Below the pieces are notes generated by a model that saw only the letters and a program-made list of their open reading frames with translations, was not told where the DNA came from and made no database searches. A program made the translations under genes and the position numbers. A stretch of DNA of 64,000 bases from NCBI RefSeq assembly GCF_011759585.1, contig NZ_JAAOYV010000001.1, positions 992,001-1,056,000 of the forward strand, given 5' to 3'. This DNA is from Frigoribacterium endophyticum (GTDB lineage Bacteria > Actinomycetota > Actinomycetes > Actinomycetales > Microbacteriaceae). Position 1 is the stretch's first letter, and every line of letters starts with the position of its first letter. Of this stretch, positions 1 to 8,507 are shown piece after piece.

Positions 1-103
1 GACGTCGTCGTCGGTGCCGCGGGAGGAGCTGGCGGAGGTGGCCTGGAAGGCGACCGCGCTGCTGCGCGCGCTGGGGGTCCCCGCGGGAGGCGCCTCCTCG
101 TGA
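1..103 (+). CDS. C-terminal end of an unidentified protein (partial)
   Basis: The frame open from base 2 gives 33 residues ending in ALGVPAGGASS before the TGA at 101-103. Its third codon positions are almost all G or C, as in the real genes of this window, so it is probably the tail of a gene that starts outside the window. No family can be recognised from so short a piece. It lies on the same strand as leuS with 135 bases between them. Confidence 0.5.
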   Translation, partial: TSSSVPREELAEVAWKATALLRALGVPAGGASS

Positions 104-238
104 TCTGCCCCGGTGCGGTCGCCGCCCCGTGCGGACCACCTGCGGCGGGCCGCTACCCTGGACGACGGGCCGCCGCGTGCCCGCACCTCGTCGTGCCGTC
201 CGCCGGTCGCCTCCACCCCGTGAGCGAATGAGAGTCCC

Positions 239-2812
239 GTGGCACACGAGCACGACAACACCCCCGCCGAGGAGCGCGAGTACGACGTCGCGCGCCTGCA
301 GCGCAAGTGGCAGCAGGTGTGGGAGGTCGCGAAGCCCTTCGCGGTCGACCCCGACGACAAGCGCCCGCGCAAGTACATCCTCGACATGTTCCCGTACCCG
401 TCGGGCGACCTCCACATGGGCCACGCCGAGGGCTACGCGCTCGGCGACGTGATCGCGCGCTACTGGCGCCAGCAGGGCTTCAACGTGCTCCACCCCATCG
501 GCTGGGACAGCTTCGGCCTGCCCGCCGAGAACGCCGCCATCAAGCGCGGCGTCGACCCGCGCGAGTGGACCTACGCGAACATCGCGCAGCAGGCGCAGAG
601 CATGAAGCTCTACGCGCCCTCCTTCGACTGGGACCGCGTCCTCCACACGAGCGACCCCGAGTACTACAAGTGGAACCAGTGGCTGTTCCTCAAGATGTAC
701 GAGAAGGGGCTCGCCTACCGGAAGGACAGCTGGGTCAACTGGGACCCGGTCGACCAGACCGTCCTGGCGAACGAGCAGGTGCTCGCCGACGGCACCTCCG
801 AGCGCTCGGGCGCCGTCGTCGTCAAGAAGAAGCTGACGCAGTGGTACTTCGGCATCACCGAGTACGCCGACCGCCTGCTCGACGACCTCAACCAGCTCGA
901 GGGCCGCTGGCCGACCAAGGTGCTGAACATGCAGCGCAACTGGATCGGCCGGTCGATCGGCGCCGACGTGCACTTCGAGATCGAGGGCCGCGACGAGCGC
1001 GTCACGGTCTTCACGACGCGCCCCGACACGCTCTACGGGGCGACGTTCATGGTCGTCGCGCCCGACAGCGACCTCGCGGCCGAGCTCGTCGCCGAGGCCA
1101 CCGACGACGTCAAGGCCGCCTTCGCGGAGTACCTGGTGCAGGTGCAGAAGTCGACCGAGATCGAGCGCCAGACGGCCGACCGGCCCAAGACCGGCGTGCC
1201 CCTCGGCCGCGTCGCGGTCAACCCGCTCACCGGCGCCCCGATGCCGGTCTGGGCCGCCGACTACGTGCTGGCCGACTACGGCCACGGCGCGGTCATGGCC
1301 GTGCCCGCCCACGACCAGCGCGACCTCGACTTCGCCCGCAAGTTCGACCTGCCCGTCCGGGTCGTCGTCGACACGAACGCCCCCGTGACGGGCGTGATCC
1401 CGAAGCTCGAGCTCGACGAGGACGGCCAGGCGATCCTGCCCGAGGACCTGCCCGAGCTCGACCCCGCGAAGACCGGCGTGGCCCTGACCGGCGACGGCCG
1501 CCTGATGAACTCGGGCCCGCTGACCGGCCTCAGCAAGTCGAACGCGATCAAGCGCGTCGTCGAGCTGCTCGAGGAGAAGGGCGCCGGGAAGGCCGCGAAG
1601 ACCTACCGCCTGCGCGACTGGCTGATCTCGCGCCAGCGCTTCTGGGGCACGCCCATCCCGATCGTCCACGCGGCCGACGGCACCGAGGTGCCGGTGCCGG
1701 AGGACCAGCTGCCCGTGTTGCTGCCGTCGACCGAGGGCCTCGACCTCAAGCCGAAGGGCAGCTCGCCGCTCGGCGCCGCCACCGACTGGGTGACCGTGCC
1801 GAACCCGGTCGACGGCACGCCGGCCCGGCGCGACGCCGACACGATGGACACCTTCGTCGACAGCTCGTGGTACTTCCTGCGCTTCCTCAGCCCGAACGAC
1901 GCCGAGAAGGCCTTCGACCCCGCCGTCGTCAACCGCTGGGCGCCGGTCGACCAGTACGTGGGCGGCGTCGAGCACGCCATCCTGCACCTGCTCTACGCCC
2001 GCTTCATCACCAAGGTGCTCTTCGACCTCGGCTACGTCGACTTCACCGAGCCGTTCAGCGCGCTGCTCAACCAGGGCATGGTGCTGCAGGACGGCGCGAA
2101 GATGAGCAAGAGCAAGGGCAACCTCGTCACGCTGTCGGAGGAGGTCGAGAAGCACGGCGTGGACGCCATCCGCCTCACGATGGCGTTCGCCGGGCCGCCG
2201 GAGGACGACATCGACTGGGCCGACGTCTCGCCGGCCGGGTCGGCGAAGTTCCTCGCCCGCGCCTTCCGCCTCTCGTCCGACGTCGCCAGCCCCGTCGACG
2301 CCGTCTGGGCGGACGGCGACCAGGCCCTGCGCCGCCAGACGCACCGGTTCCTCGCCGAGGCGCCCGGGCTGACGGAGGCGTTCAAGTTCAACGTGGTCGT
2401 CGCGCGCCTGATGGAGCTCGTCAACGCGGTGCGCAAGACGATCGACTCGGGCGCCGGCGCGGCCGACCCCGCGGTGCGCGAGGCGACCGAGACGGTGGCC
2501 CTGGCCCTGTCGCTCTTCGCCCCGTACACCGCCAGCGAGATGTGGGAGAAGCTCGGGCACGACGGCGTCTCCGTCGCCTCGGCCGGGTGGCGCAAGGCCG
2601 ACCCGACCCTGCTCGTCGAGACGAGCGTCACGGCCGTCGTGCAGGTGAACGGCAAGGTGCGCGACCGCCTCGAGGTCTCGCCGAAGATCAGCTCGGAGGA
2701 GCTCGAGGCCCTGGCCCGCGACTCCGCCGCGGTGCAGCGCGCCGTCGGCGAGAAGGAGATCGTGAACGTGGTCGTGCGGGCGCCCCGCCTCGTGGCGATC
2801 GCCGTCAAGTAG
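239..2812 (+). CDS. leuS: Leucine--tRNA ligase
   Basis: Charges tRNA-Leu with leucine in the cytosol. The 857-residue product has the usual length of bacterial LeuRS. The class I signature HMGH is at residues 59-62, preceded by FPYPSG, and KMSKS is at 621-625. The editing (CP1) domain with [12 protein letters not shown] lies between them, and the C-terminal end has the [10 protein letters not shown] segment typical of bacterial LeuRS. Translation starts at a GTG with a purine-rich stretch (GAATGAGAG) just upstream. A candidate -10 box TACCCT lies at 154-159, which would leave a leader of roughly 75 bases; no T-box was found in it. A strong hairpin follows the stop codon. Identification is secure. 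Confidence 0.97.
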   Translation: MAHEHDNTPAEEREYDVARLQRKWQQVWEVAKPFAVDPDDKRPRKYILDMFPYPSGDLHMGHAEGYALGDVIARYWRQQGFNVLHPIGWDSFGLPAENAAIKRGVDPREWTYANIAQQAQSMKLYAPSFDWDRVLHTSDPEYYKWNQWLFLKMYEKGLAYRKDSWVNWDPVDQTVLANEQVLADGTSERSGAVVVKKKLTQWYFGITEYADRLLDDLNQLEGRWPTKVLNMQRNWIGRSIGADVHFEIEGRDERVTVFTTRPDTLYGATFMVVAPDSDLAAELVAEATDDVKAAFAEYLVQVQKSTEIERQTADRPKTGVPLGRVAVNPLTGAPMPVWAADYVLADYGHGAVMAVPAHDQRDLDFARKFDLPVRVVVDTNAPVTGVIPKLELDEDGQAILPEDLPELDPAKTGVALTGDGRLMNSGPLTGLSKSNAIKRVVELLEEKGAGKAAKTYRLRDWLISRQRFWGTPIPIVHAADGTEVPVPEDQLPVLLPSTEGLDLKPKGSSPLGAATDWVTVPNPVDGTPARRDADTMDTFVDSSWYFLRFLSPNDAEKAFDPAVVNRWAPVDQYVGGVEHAILHLLYARFITKVLFDLGYVDFTEPFSALLNQGMVLQDGAKMSKSKGNLVTLSEEVEKHGVDAIRLTMAFAGPPEDDIDWADVSPAGSAKFLARAFRLSSDVASPVDAVWADGDQALRRQTHRFLAEAPGLTEAFKFNVVVARLMELVNAVRKTIDSGAGAADPAVREATETVALALSLFAPYTASEMWEKLGHDGVSVASAGWRKADPTLLVETSVTAVVQVNGKVRDRLEVSPKISSEELEALARDSAAVQRAVGEKEIVNVVVRAPRLVAIAVK

Positions 2813-2838
2813 CGGCGCTCCGTCCCTCCCCGGTCACC

Positions 2839-2870
2839 GACGGCCGCCCTGGCTCCCCAGGGCGGCCGTC
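2839..2870 (+). terminator. Stem-loop downstream of leuS
   Basis: A 14-base perfect stem (GACGGCCGCCCTGG and its complement) with loop CTCC starts 27 bases after the leuS stop codon. There is no clear U-tract, as is common in GC-rich actinobacteria. It probably separates leuS from comEA. Confidence 0.7.
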
Positions 2871-2911
2871 GTCGTCGACGGGGGCACCACGGCGGCCCCT
2901 AGCGTCACGGG

Positions 2912-3637
2912 ATGGTCGTCACCTTCCGCAGCGCGCCCGACCCGGCGAGGCCGGGCGGCCCGCGCTGGCGTCTCGGCCTCGGCGCGGCCGTCGTGGTGCT
3001 GCTGGTGCTCGCCGTGGGGTCGGTCGTCGCCACGGCGGTGGCCACGGCAGGGGGAGCGGGGGGAGGCGCGGGCGAGACCGCGATCACGGCGGCGTCGTCG
3101 CCGGGCGGCCCGCTCGACGGCGAGGCGGGGGCGGCGGCGACCGGCGCGGGTGCCGGGCCGGGCACCGCGGGGTCGCTGTTCGTCCACGTGCACGGCCACG
3201 TCGCCCGGCCCGGCCTCTACGAGGTGCCCGCGGGAGCCCGCGTGGTCGACGTCGTCGCCGCGGCCGGGGGCTTCGCGGAGGGTGCGGACGAGGCGGGGGT
3301 CAACCTCGCCCGGCCGGTGGCCGACGGCGAGCAGCTGCGGGTGCCGGCGGTGGGCGAGGTCGTGGATGGGAGCGGTGCGACGGGTGCCGTCGGGGGTGCT
3401 GCCGGCGGGGGCGGGGCGTCGGGTGCGGGGGGCGGCGCGGGCGGCGGCCTGGTCGACCTGAACCGCGCCGACGCCACGGCTCTCCAGGCGCTGCCCGGGG
3501 TCGGCCCGGCGACCTCGGCCGCCATCGTCGAGTGGCGGGAGGGCTCGGGCGGGTTCCGGTCCGTGGACGACCTGCTCGAGGTGCCGGGCATCGGCGAGAA
3601 GACCCTCGAGTCGCTCCGGCCGCTGGTGACGGTGTGA
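2912..3637 (+). CDS. comEA: ComEA-family DNA-binding protein
   Basis: Membrane-anchored double-stranded DNA receptor of the ComEA family, used in DNA uptake where competence exists. The 241-residue product has one N-terminal membrane segment (about residues 22-46), a Gly/Ala-rich linker, an SLBB domain (about 85-140, with VHGHVARPGLYEVPAG), a second low-complexity Gly/Ala stretch, and a C-terminal helix-hairpin-helix pair (about 180-241, VDLNRADATALQALPGVG). A box TAGCGT at 2900-2905 lies six bases before the ATG, so the mRNA is probably leaderless. The stop codon overlaps the start of comEC by four bases, indicating one transcript. Whether the organism is transformable cannot be told from this window. 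Confidence 0.93.
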   Translation: MVVTFRSAPDPARPGGPRWRLGLGAAVVVLLVLAVGSVVATAVATAGGAGGGAGETAITAASSPGGPLDGEAGAAATGAGAGPGTAGSLFVHVHGHVARPGLYEVPAGARVVDVVAAAGGFAEGADEAGVNLARPVADGEQLRVPAVGEVVDGSGATGAVGGAAGGGGASGAGGGAGGGLVDLNRADATALQALPGVGPATSAAIVEWREGSGGFRSVDDLLEVPGIGEKTLESLRPLVTV

Positions 3638-6087
3638 CCGTCGGCGACGGCGAGGCGGCTCGGCCCGTCGACGTCCGCCTGGCGGTCCCGGCGGGCGTGG
3701 CCTGGGCGGTGCTCGTCGTCGCGCTGCCGTGGTCGGCGGGGCGGCAGCTGGTCGTGCTGGCGGGCCTCGCGGTGGTCCTGCTGGCGGCCGGCGTGGTGGC
3801 AGCCGTCGCGGGGAGGGGCGGTCAGGGCGTCGGCCCGTCGGGTGGGGCGTCCGCCGGAGCGCCAGCCGGGCCGCCGGCCCGGTCAGGCTCCCTCGCGAGG
3901 CCCCGAGCCTCCCGCGCGTCCCCCGTCGCGGCCCTCGTGCTCGTGACGGCGGGGCTGGCGGGTCTCCTGCTCGGGGCGGCCGCGGCGCGGGCGGACGACC
4001 GGTGGCCGCCCGCCGTCCTCGACGTGCAGGGCAGGGTGGTCACGATCGAGGGCACCGCGACGGCCCGGATCGTCCCGGGCAGCACCACCGCGGAGCTCGA
4101 CGTGGGCCTCGTCGAGGTGGGCGGTCGGGCGGTCTGGCGAGGCGACTCCTCGCTGTTCCTGCTGGGGCCCCGGGTCTCGGGGCCGGCCGTGGAGATCGGC
4201 CAGGCCGTCCGGGTCCGCGTCTCGCTGCTGCCCGTGGAGCGCGGCGATCCGCACCCGTGGGCGGCGGCGTCGCGGGGGCCGCTGCGGGCCGGAGCCGAGG
4301 CGGAGGGCGTCGAGGCCGTGGCGAACGGGCTCCGAGGGGCCTTCCGCGACGCCGTGGCCGAGCTGCCGGGCGACGGCGGCGCCCTGCTGCCCGGCCTGGT
4401 GCTGGGCGACACGTCGGCGGTGCCCGACGACCTGCGGGACGCGATGGAGACGGCCTCGCTGACCCACCTGACCGCCGTGTCGGGCTCGAACTGCGCCGTC
4501 CTCGTCGCCCTCGTGATGCTCGTGGGCGGTGCGCTGCGGGTGCCCCGCGTGGTCCGCATCGGGGTCTCCTGCGTCGTCCTGCTGGCCTTCCTCGTGCTGG
4601 TGACGCCCGACGCGAGCATCCTGAGGGCCACGGTCATGGCGCTCGTGGTGCTGGTCCACCTCGCGGCGGCCCGGCCCGTGTCGGGCCTCCCGGTCGTCGC
4701 CCTGGCCGTGACGGGGCTGCTCCTCGCCGACCCCTGGCTGGCGCGCGACGTCGGCTTCGCCCTCTCCGTCCTGGCCACGGCGGGGCTCGTCGTGCTGGCG
4801 CGACCGCTGGCGGCCGAGCTCGCCCGCGTGCTGCCCACGCCGCTCGCGCTGGGGCTCGCGGTCCCGGCGGCGGCTCAGCTCGCGTGCCAGCCCGTGCTGC
4901 TGCTGCTCGAGCCCAGCCTCCCGGTGCACGGGGTCGTGGCGAACGTCCTGGCCGAGCCCGCGGCTCCCGTCGCCACCGTGGCCGGCCTCCTGGTCTGCGT
5001 GACGGCGCCGTGGGCGCCCCGCGCGGCCGAGCTCGTCGCGCGCGTGGCCTGGGTGCCGGCGAGCTGGGTCGGCGCGGTCGCCCGCACCGTCGCCGCGTGG
5101 CCGGGGGCTCGCCTGGACTGGTCGGGCGGGCCGGCGGGCGTGGCCGTGCTGGTCGTCGCGTCCGCGCTCGTCGCGGCCCTCGTCCTGACACCGCGAGGGC
5201 TGCGGGCCCGACGTCTGCTGAGCGTCGCGCTCGTGTCCTCTCTCGTCGTGCCGGCCGGCGTCGCCGTCGGTGCCCGTCTCGGGGAGCGCGCCGGGGTGCC
5301 CGACGACTGGGTCGTCGTTCAGTGCGACGTCGGGCAGGGCGACGCCGTGCTCGTCCGGAGCGCCGGGCGCGTGGCGCTGATCGACGTGGGCGACGACGAG
5401 GAGGCGCTGGCCGGCTGCCTGCGCCGCTTCGGGGTCGACGAGGTCGACCTGCTCGTCCTCACCCACTTCGACACGGACCACGTCGGGGCCGTCGGAGTGG
5501 TCGCGGGCAACGTCGCCACCGTGCTCCTCGGGGCGCCGGGGAGACCGGCCGACGTGGCGGTCGTCGACGGCCTCCGGGCGGGAGGCGCGGAGGTCGTCCC
5601 CGTGACGGCCGGCGCCGGCGGAGTGCTCGGCGACCTGACCTGGTCGGTGCTCTGGCCGGTCGACCCTGAGGCCTCGGGCAACGACGCCAGCGTCGTGACC
5701 GCGTGGCGGCCCGCCCCAGGGTGCGTCACCGGCTGCGCGTCGCTGCTCGCGCTCGGCGACCTCGGCGAGACCGCCCAGCGGAGGCTCCTGTCGTCGCCGG
5801 CCGGCGAGGAGGCCGTGGGGCCGGTCGACGTCGTCAAGGTGTCGCACCACGGCTCCGCCGACCAGCACGCGGAGCTCTACCGCCGCGCTCCCGCCCGGGT
5901 GGCGATGATCGGCGTCGGGCGGGAGAACGGCTACGGGCACCCGACCGACGACGCCCTCGCGCTCGTCGGAGGGGCCGTCGTCGCCCGTACCGACCTCGAC
6001 GGCGACGCGGCGGTGACCGTCAGCGGGGCGCCCGCCGCCGACGGCGCCGCGGCGGAGCTGCGTCTCTGGCGGCGTCGTCGTGGGTGA
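3634..6087 (+). CDS. comEC: ComEC/Rec2-family DNA uptake channel
   Basis: Predicted inner-membrane channel that carries single-stranded DNA into the cytosol. The start is the GTG at 3634, whose bases overlap the comEA stop codon (GTGA), giving 817 residues. The frame stays open far upstream, but that extension only shadows leuS and comEA. The order is N-terminal membrane segments, the Competence domain (about residues 230-520; ends of helices with HLTAVSGSNCAVLVALV), then a metallo-beta-lactamase-like domain whose metal motif THFDTDHVG is near residue 610 and whose later VSHHGS is present. The C-terminal domain may be a nuclease that degrades the non-imported strand, as proposed for the family. 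Confidence 0.93.
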   Translation: MTVGDGEAARPVDVRLAVPAGVAWAVLVVALPWSAGRQLVVLAGLAVVLLAAGVVAAVAGRGGQGVGPSGGASAGAPAGPPARSGSLARPRASRASPVAALVLVTAGLAGLLLGAAAARADDRWPPAVLDVQGRVVTIEGTATARIVPGSTTAELDVGLVEVGGRAVWRGDSSLFLLGPRVSGPAVEIGQAVRVRVSLLPVERGDPHPWAAASRGPLRAGAEAEGVEAVANGLRGAFRDAVAELPGDGGALLPGLVLGDTSAVPDDLRDAMETASLTHLTAVSGSNCAVLVALVMLVGGALRVPRVVRIGVSCVVLLAFLVLVTPDASILRATVMALVVLVHLAAARPVSGLPVVALAVTGLLLADPWLARDVGFALSVLATAGLVVLARPLAAELARVLPTPLALGLAVPAAAQLACQPVLLLLEPSLPVHGVVANVLAEPAAPVATVAGLLVCVTAPWAPRAAELVARVAWVPASWVGAVARTVAAWPGARLDWSGGPAGVAVLVVASALVAALVLTPRGLRARRLLSVALVSSLVVPAGVAVGARLGERAGVPDDWVVVQCDVGQGDAVLVRSAGRVALIDVGDDEEALAGCLRRFGVDEVDLLVLTHFDTDHVGAVGVVAGNVATVLLGAPGRPADVAVVDGLRAGGAEVVPVTAGAGGVLGDLTWSVLWPVDPEASGNDASVVTAWRPAPGCVTGCASLLALGDLGETAQRRLLSSPAGEEAVGPVDVVKVSHHGSADQHAELYRRAPARVAMIGVGRENGYGHPTDDALALVGGAVVARTDLDGDAAVTVSGAPAADGAAAELRLWRRRRG

Positions 6088-6147
6088 CGGAGGGGTCCGT
6101 TACGCTGATCACCGGCTGCCCGGGGCGGCCGCACCTGGAGGAGGACC

Positions 6148-7182
6148 GTGGCCGCGAAGACGACCGGCAAGACCGTCAAGAAGGCGTCGGTCAGCGTCGA
6201 CCAGGTCGCGTGGCACCAGATCCGACCGGCCCCCGTCGTGCTCGTGAGCGGGCCGGAGCAGTTCCTCGCCGACCGGGCCGTGCGGCAGCTGCGTGACCAG
6301 CTCACGGCGGAGGACCCGAGCCTCGAGGTCAACGACCTCGAGGCCGACCACTACCAGCCGGGCGAGCTCATCTCGCTCGCGAGCCCCTCCCTGTTCGCCG
6401 AGCCGCGCCTCATCCGGGTCTCCTCCGTCGAGAAGTGCACGGACGCGTTCCTCACCGAGACGCTCCGCTACCTCGAGTCGCCCGCCGACGACACGTACCT
6501 CGTGCTCCGGCACGGCGGCGGCGTGAGGGGCAAGAAGCTCCTCGACGCGCTGCGCTCCGGGCTCGGCGGCGGCTTCGAGGTCGTCTGCGCCGAGCTGAAG
6601 AAAGAGACCGAGAAGCTCGACTTCGCCGCCGCCGAGTTCCGGGCCGAGCGTCGTCGGGTCACGTCGGGGGCCCTGCGCGCCCTCGTGACGGCCTTCAACG
6701 ACGACCTCGCCGAGCTGGCCAGCGCGTGCCAGCAGCTGATCTCCGACGCGGCGGACGAGATCACGGAGGCCACGGTCGAGAAGTACTACGCCGGCCGTGT
6801 CGAGACGAACGCCTTCAAGGTGGCCGACATGGCGATCGCGGGTCGGCAGGGCGAGGCGCTGGTGCTCCTGCGGCACGCCCTGTCGTCCGGGGCGGATCCG
6901 GTGCCCGTGGTGGCCGCGTTCGCGATGAAGGTCCGCACGATGGCGAAGGTGCAGGGCTCGTACGGGCCGTCGGGCCAGCTGGCCTCGCGCTTCGGCATGG
7001 CGCCCTGGCAGGTCGAGCGGGCGCAGCGCGACGTGCGTGGCTGGAGCGAGGACGGCCTCGGGCGCTGCATCGAGCTCATCGCCGAGACCGACGCCGCCGT
7101 CAAGGGCGCCGAGCGCGACGCGATCTACGCCCTCGAGCGCATGGTGACCGCCGTCGCGACCCGCGGCTCCCTCGCCCGCTGA
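6148..7182 (+). CDS. holA: DNA polymerase III subunit delta
   Basis: Delta subunit of the clamp loader, which opens the DnaN sliding clamp during replication. The 344-residue product matches the family in length, with the typical N-terminal VLVSGPEQFLADRAV segment and a C-terminal helical collar domain. The GTG start has a strong ribosome binding site (GGAGGAGG at 6137-6144), so a leadered mRNA is likely; a -10-like TACGCT lies about 45 bases upstream. In many actinobacteria holA follows comEC and precedes rpsT, as here. It is followed by low-complexity sequence and the first cluster of 75-bp inverted-repeat elements. Confidence 0.95.
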   Translation: MAAKTTGKTVKKASVSVDQVAWHQIRPAPVVLVSGPEQFLADRAVRQLRDQLTAEDPSLEVNDLEADHYQPGELISLASPSLFAEPRLIRVSSVEKCTDAFLTETLRYLESPADDTYLVLRHGGGVRGKKLLDALRSGLGGGFEVVCAELKKETEKLDFAAAEFRAERRRVTSGALRALVTAFNDDLAELASACQQLISDAADEITEATVEKYYAGRVETNAFKVADMAIAGRQGEALVLLRHALSSGADPVPVVAAFAMKVRTMAKVQGSYGPSGQLASRFGMAPWQVERAQRDVRGWSEDGLGRCIELIAETDAAVKGAERDAIYALERMVTAVATRGSLAR

Positions 7183-7215
7183 CCCGCGCCTCCCGCCCCG
7201 CCCCGTCCCGCGCCA

Positions 7216-7290
7216 TCCCGCGCCGCGCTGCCCCGCGCCGCGCTGCCCCTCGCCGCGCTGCCCCGCGCCGCGCTGCCCCGCGCCGCGCCG
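7216..7290. repeat. 15-bp tandem repeat after holA
   Basis: Four to five degenerate copies of a 15-base unit (GCGCCGCGCTGCCCC) lie in the noncoding stretch directly behind holA. The word CGCTG recurs at exact 15-base intervals. No coding or regulatory role is visible. Confidence 0.75.
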
Positions 7291-7373
7291 CGCCGCCCCG
7301 CCCCGCGCCGGCCTGCGTCGTCGGGCCCCGCCCGAGGGTGCCCCCTCCCTCCCTCCGTCGCGCGCCGGCGGTG

Positions 7374-7448
7374 GTCGGCAACTCCTGCACGGTGCCCTCA
7401 TCGGCTCCCGGGACGGCCGCTCAGCGACACCCCGCAGGAGTTGCCGAC
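7374..7448. repeat. 75-bp inverted-repeat element, copy 1
   Basis: Perfect 15-base arms, GTCGGCAACTCCTGC at 7374-7388 and GCAGGAGTTGCCGAC at 7434-7448, enclose a 45-base interior. An inner GACA lies four bases inside the right arm. It is the first of four copies between the convergent genes holA and rpsT. Confidence 0.85.
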
Positions 7449-7524
7449 CGCGCCGCGTCGGAGGCGCTGAACCGGCGCCGACGCGGTGCCGCCGCCGCCG
7501 CATGTTCGGCGCAGCGAAGCGTGC

Positions 7525-7599
7525 GTCGGCGACTCCTGCTCTCGGTCGCGTGAGCGGCGTGGGGGCCACGTCGGCGGGCAGGCCGCAGGAGTTGCCGAC
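7525..7599. repeat. 75-bp inverted-repeat element, copy 2
   Basis: The left arm at 7525-7539 has one change (GTCGGCGACTCCTGC) and the right arm at 7585-7599 is perfect. The interior shares GAGCGGCGTGGGGGCC with copies 3 and 4. The 64-76 base spacers between copies 1-4 are also related to each other (for example GGGGGAGGCGCG and AGCGAAGCGTGC), so copies 2-4 form tandem units of about 140 bases. Confidence 0.85.
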
Positions 7600-7663
7600 C
7601 GTCCGCGGGGGAGGCGCGTGCCGATTCGGTCGCGGCCCGGACGTGCTGCGCAGCGAGGCGTGC

Positions 7664-7738
7664 GTCGGCAACTCCTGCTCCTGGTCGCGGGAGCGGCGTG
7701 GGGGCCGGCCCGGCGAGCAGGCTGCAGGAGTTGCCGAC
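7664..7738. repeat. 75-bp inverted-repeat element, copy 3
   Basis: Both 15-base arms (7664-7678 and 7724-7738) are perfect. The interior is close to those of copies 2 and 4. It starts 139 bases after copy 2. Confidence 0.85.
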
Positions 7739-7803
7739 GGCTCGCGGGGGAGGCGCGGTGCCGGTCCCGCCGCGCTCCGGACGTGCGGCGCGGCCAAGCG
7801 TGC

Positions 7804-7878
7804 GTCGGCAACTCCTGCTCCCTGTCTCGAGAGCGGCGTGGGGGCCGCCCTGGCGGGCAGCCCGCAGGAGTTGCCGAC
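7804..7878. repeat. 75-bp inverted-repeat element, copy 4
   Basis: Both arms (7804-7818 and 7864-7878) are perfect. An inner TGTC lies four bases inside the left arm and GGCA at the mirrored place. It starts 140 bases after copy 3 and lies just before the rpsT terminator hairpin. Confidence 0.85.
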
Positions 7879-7914
7879 GGCGACGGCGACGGCCCGCGAC
7901 CGCCGGCCGCGGGC

Positions 7915-7956
7915 ACGACGAAGGCCCCGTCTCCGAGGAGACGGGGCCTTCGTCGT
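7915..7956 (-). terminator. Terminator of rpsT, probably bidirectional
   Basis: A perfect 20-base stem (7915-7934 with 7937-7956) has the core GAAGGCCCCGTCTCC and only two unpaired bases (GA) at its tip, so the last pairs must open. It sits between the 3' ends of holA and rpsT and would stop transcripts from both sides. Confidence 0.85.
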
Positions 7957-8010
7957 CGACGACCAGGTCGTCGGGGATGCTGCGTCAGCGACGCGTCACC
8001 GGGGTTCGGC

Positions 8011-8271
8011 TCAGAGAGCGCTGACCTGCTTGGCGATGGCCGACTTGCGGTTCGCGGCCTGGTTCTTGTGGATGACGCCCTTGCTGGCGGCCTTGTCGAG
8101 TTTCTTCGCCGCGAGGGCGAGGGTGCTGGTGGCCTTGTCCTTGTCGCCCGAGACGATGGCCTCGCGCGTGGCGCGGATCGCGGTCTTGAGCTCGCTCTTG
8201 ACGGCCTTGTTGCGGTCCTGGGCCTTCTTGTTGGTGCCGATGCGCTTGATCTGCGACTTGATGTTTGCCAC
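8011..8271 (-). CDS. rpsT: 30S ribosomal protein S20
   Basis: Primary binding protein of the 5' domain of 16S rRNA. The 86-residue product begins (M)[20 protein letters not shown] and is rich in Lys and Ala, as expected for S20. The start is the GTG at 8271-8269; the frame is open further upstream, but the family start fits this GTG. A purine-rich GGAAGTAGCG precedes it. The gene is convergent with holA and divergent from the aminotransferase at 8508, with 236 bases between the two starts that must hold both promoters. Confidence 0.96.
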   Translation of the reverse strand: MANIKSQIKRIGTNKKAQDRNKAVKSELKTAIRATREAIVSGDKDKATSTLALAAKKLDKAASKGVIHKNQAANRKSAIAKQVSAL

Positions 8272-8507
8272 GTTCGCTACTTCCTTGGTTTCTGTGTCTG
8301 GACGAGTGATGCGCCAGCCGACCGGAGGACGGTGCGTCCTGCCCGGGCTGCCGCCGGTGCTGCCACCGGAGCGGCTCACGGCTGGGATCGCGTTCCGTCA
8401 GTTCAGACGTAACGCGCAAGCCAACAGGCAACGTTACCAGTCGCGTCCGCCATCCTCAACGACCGAGGGGCCGGAGGCGCGGCGTGTCGCCCGTAGTACC
8501 GTTCAGC

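Noticed and set aside
104-238. T-box riboswitch before leuS, and likewise before glyS (31925-32027)
   Set aside because: Neither leader shows the conserved T-box sequence or a specifier stem, and the glyS leader is too short.
307-3633. Open frame running from inside leuS into comEC as one very long protein
   Set aside because: The part before 3634 is only a shifted reading of leuS and comEA, with Arg/Pro/Gly-rich nonsense. ComEC begins at the GTG that overlaps the comEA stop.
7374-7448. Ordinary Rho-independent terminators as an explanation of the 75-bp elements
   Set aside because: Arms are 45 bases apart with no U-tract, several copies are stacked in tandem, and clear short-loop hairpins already follow leuS, rpsT, glyS and the DUF3145 gene. 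A looser role in RNA ends is not excluded.
7374-7878. CRISPR array
   Set aside because: Repeats are inverted pairs, not direct repeats of 24-40 bp with unique spacers, the spacers are themselves related, and no cas gene is present.
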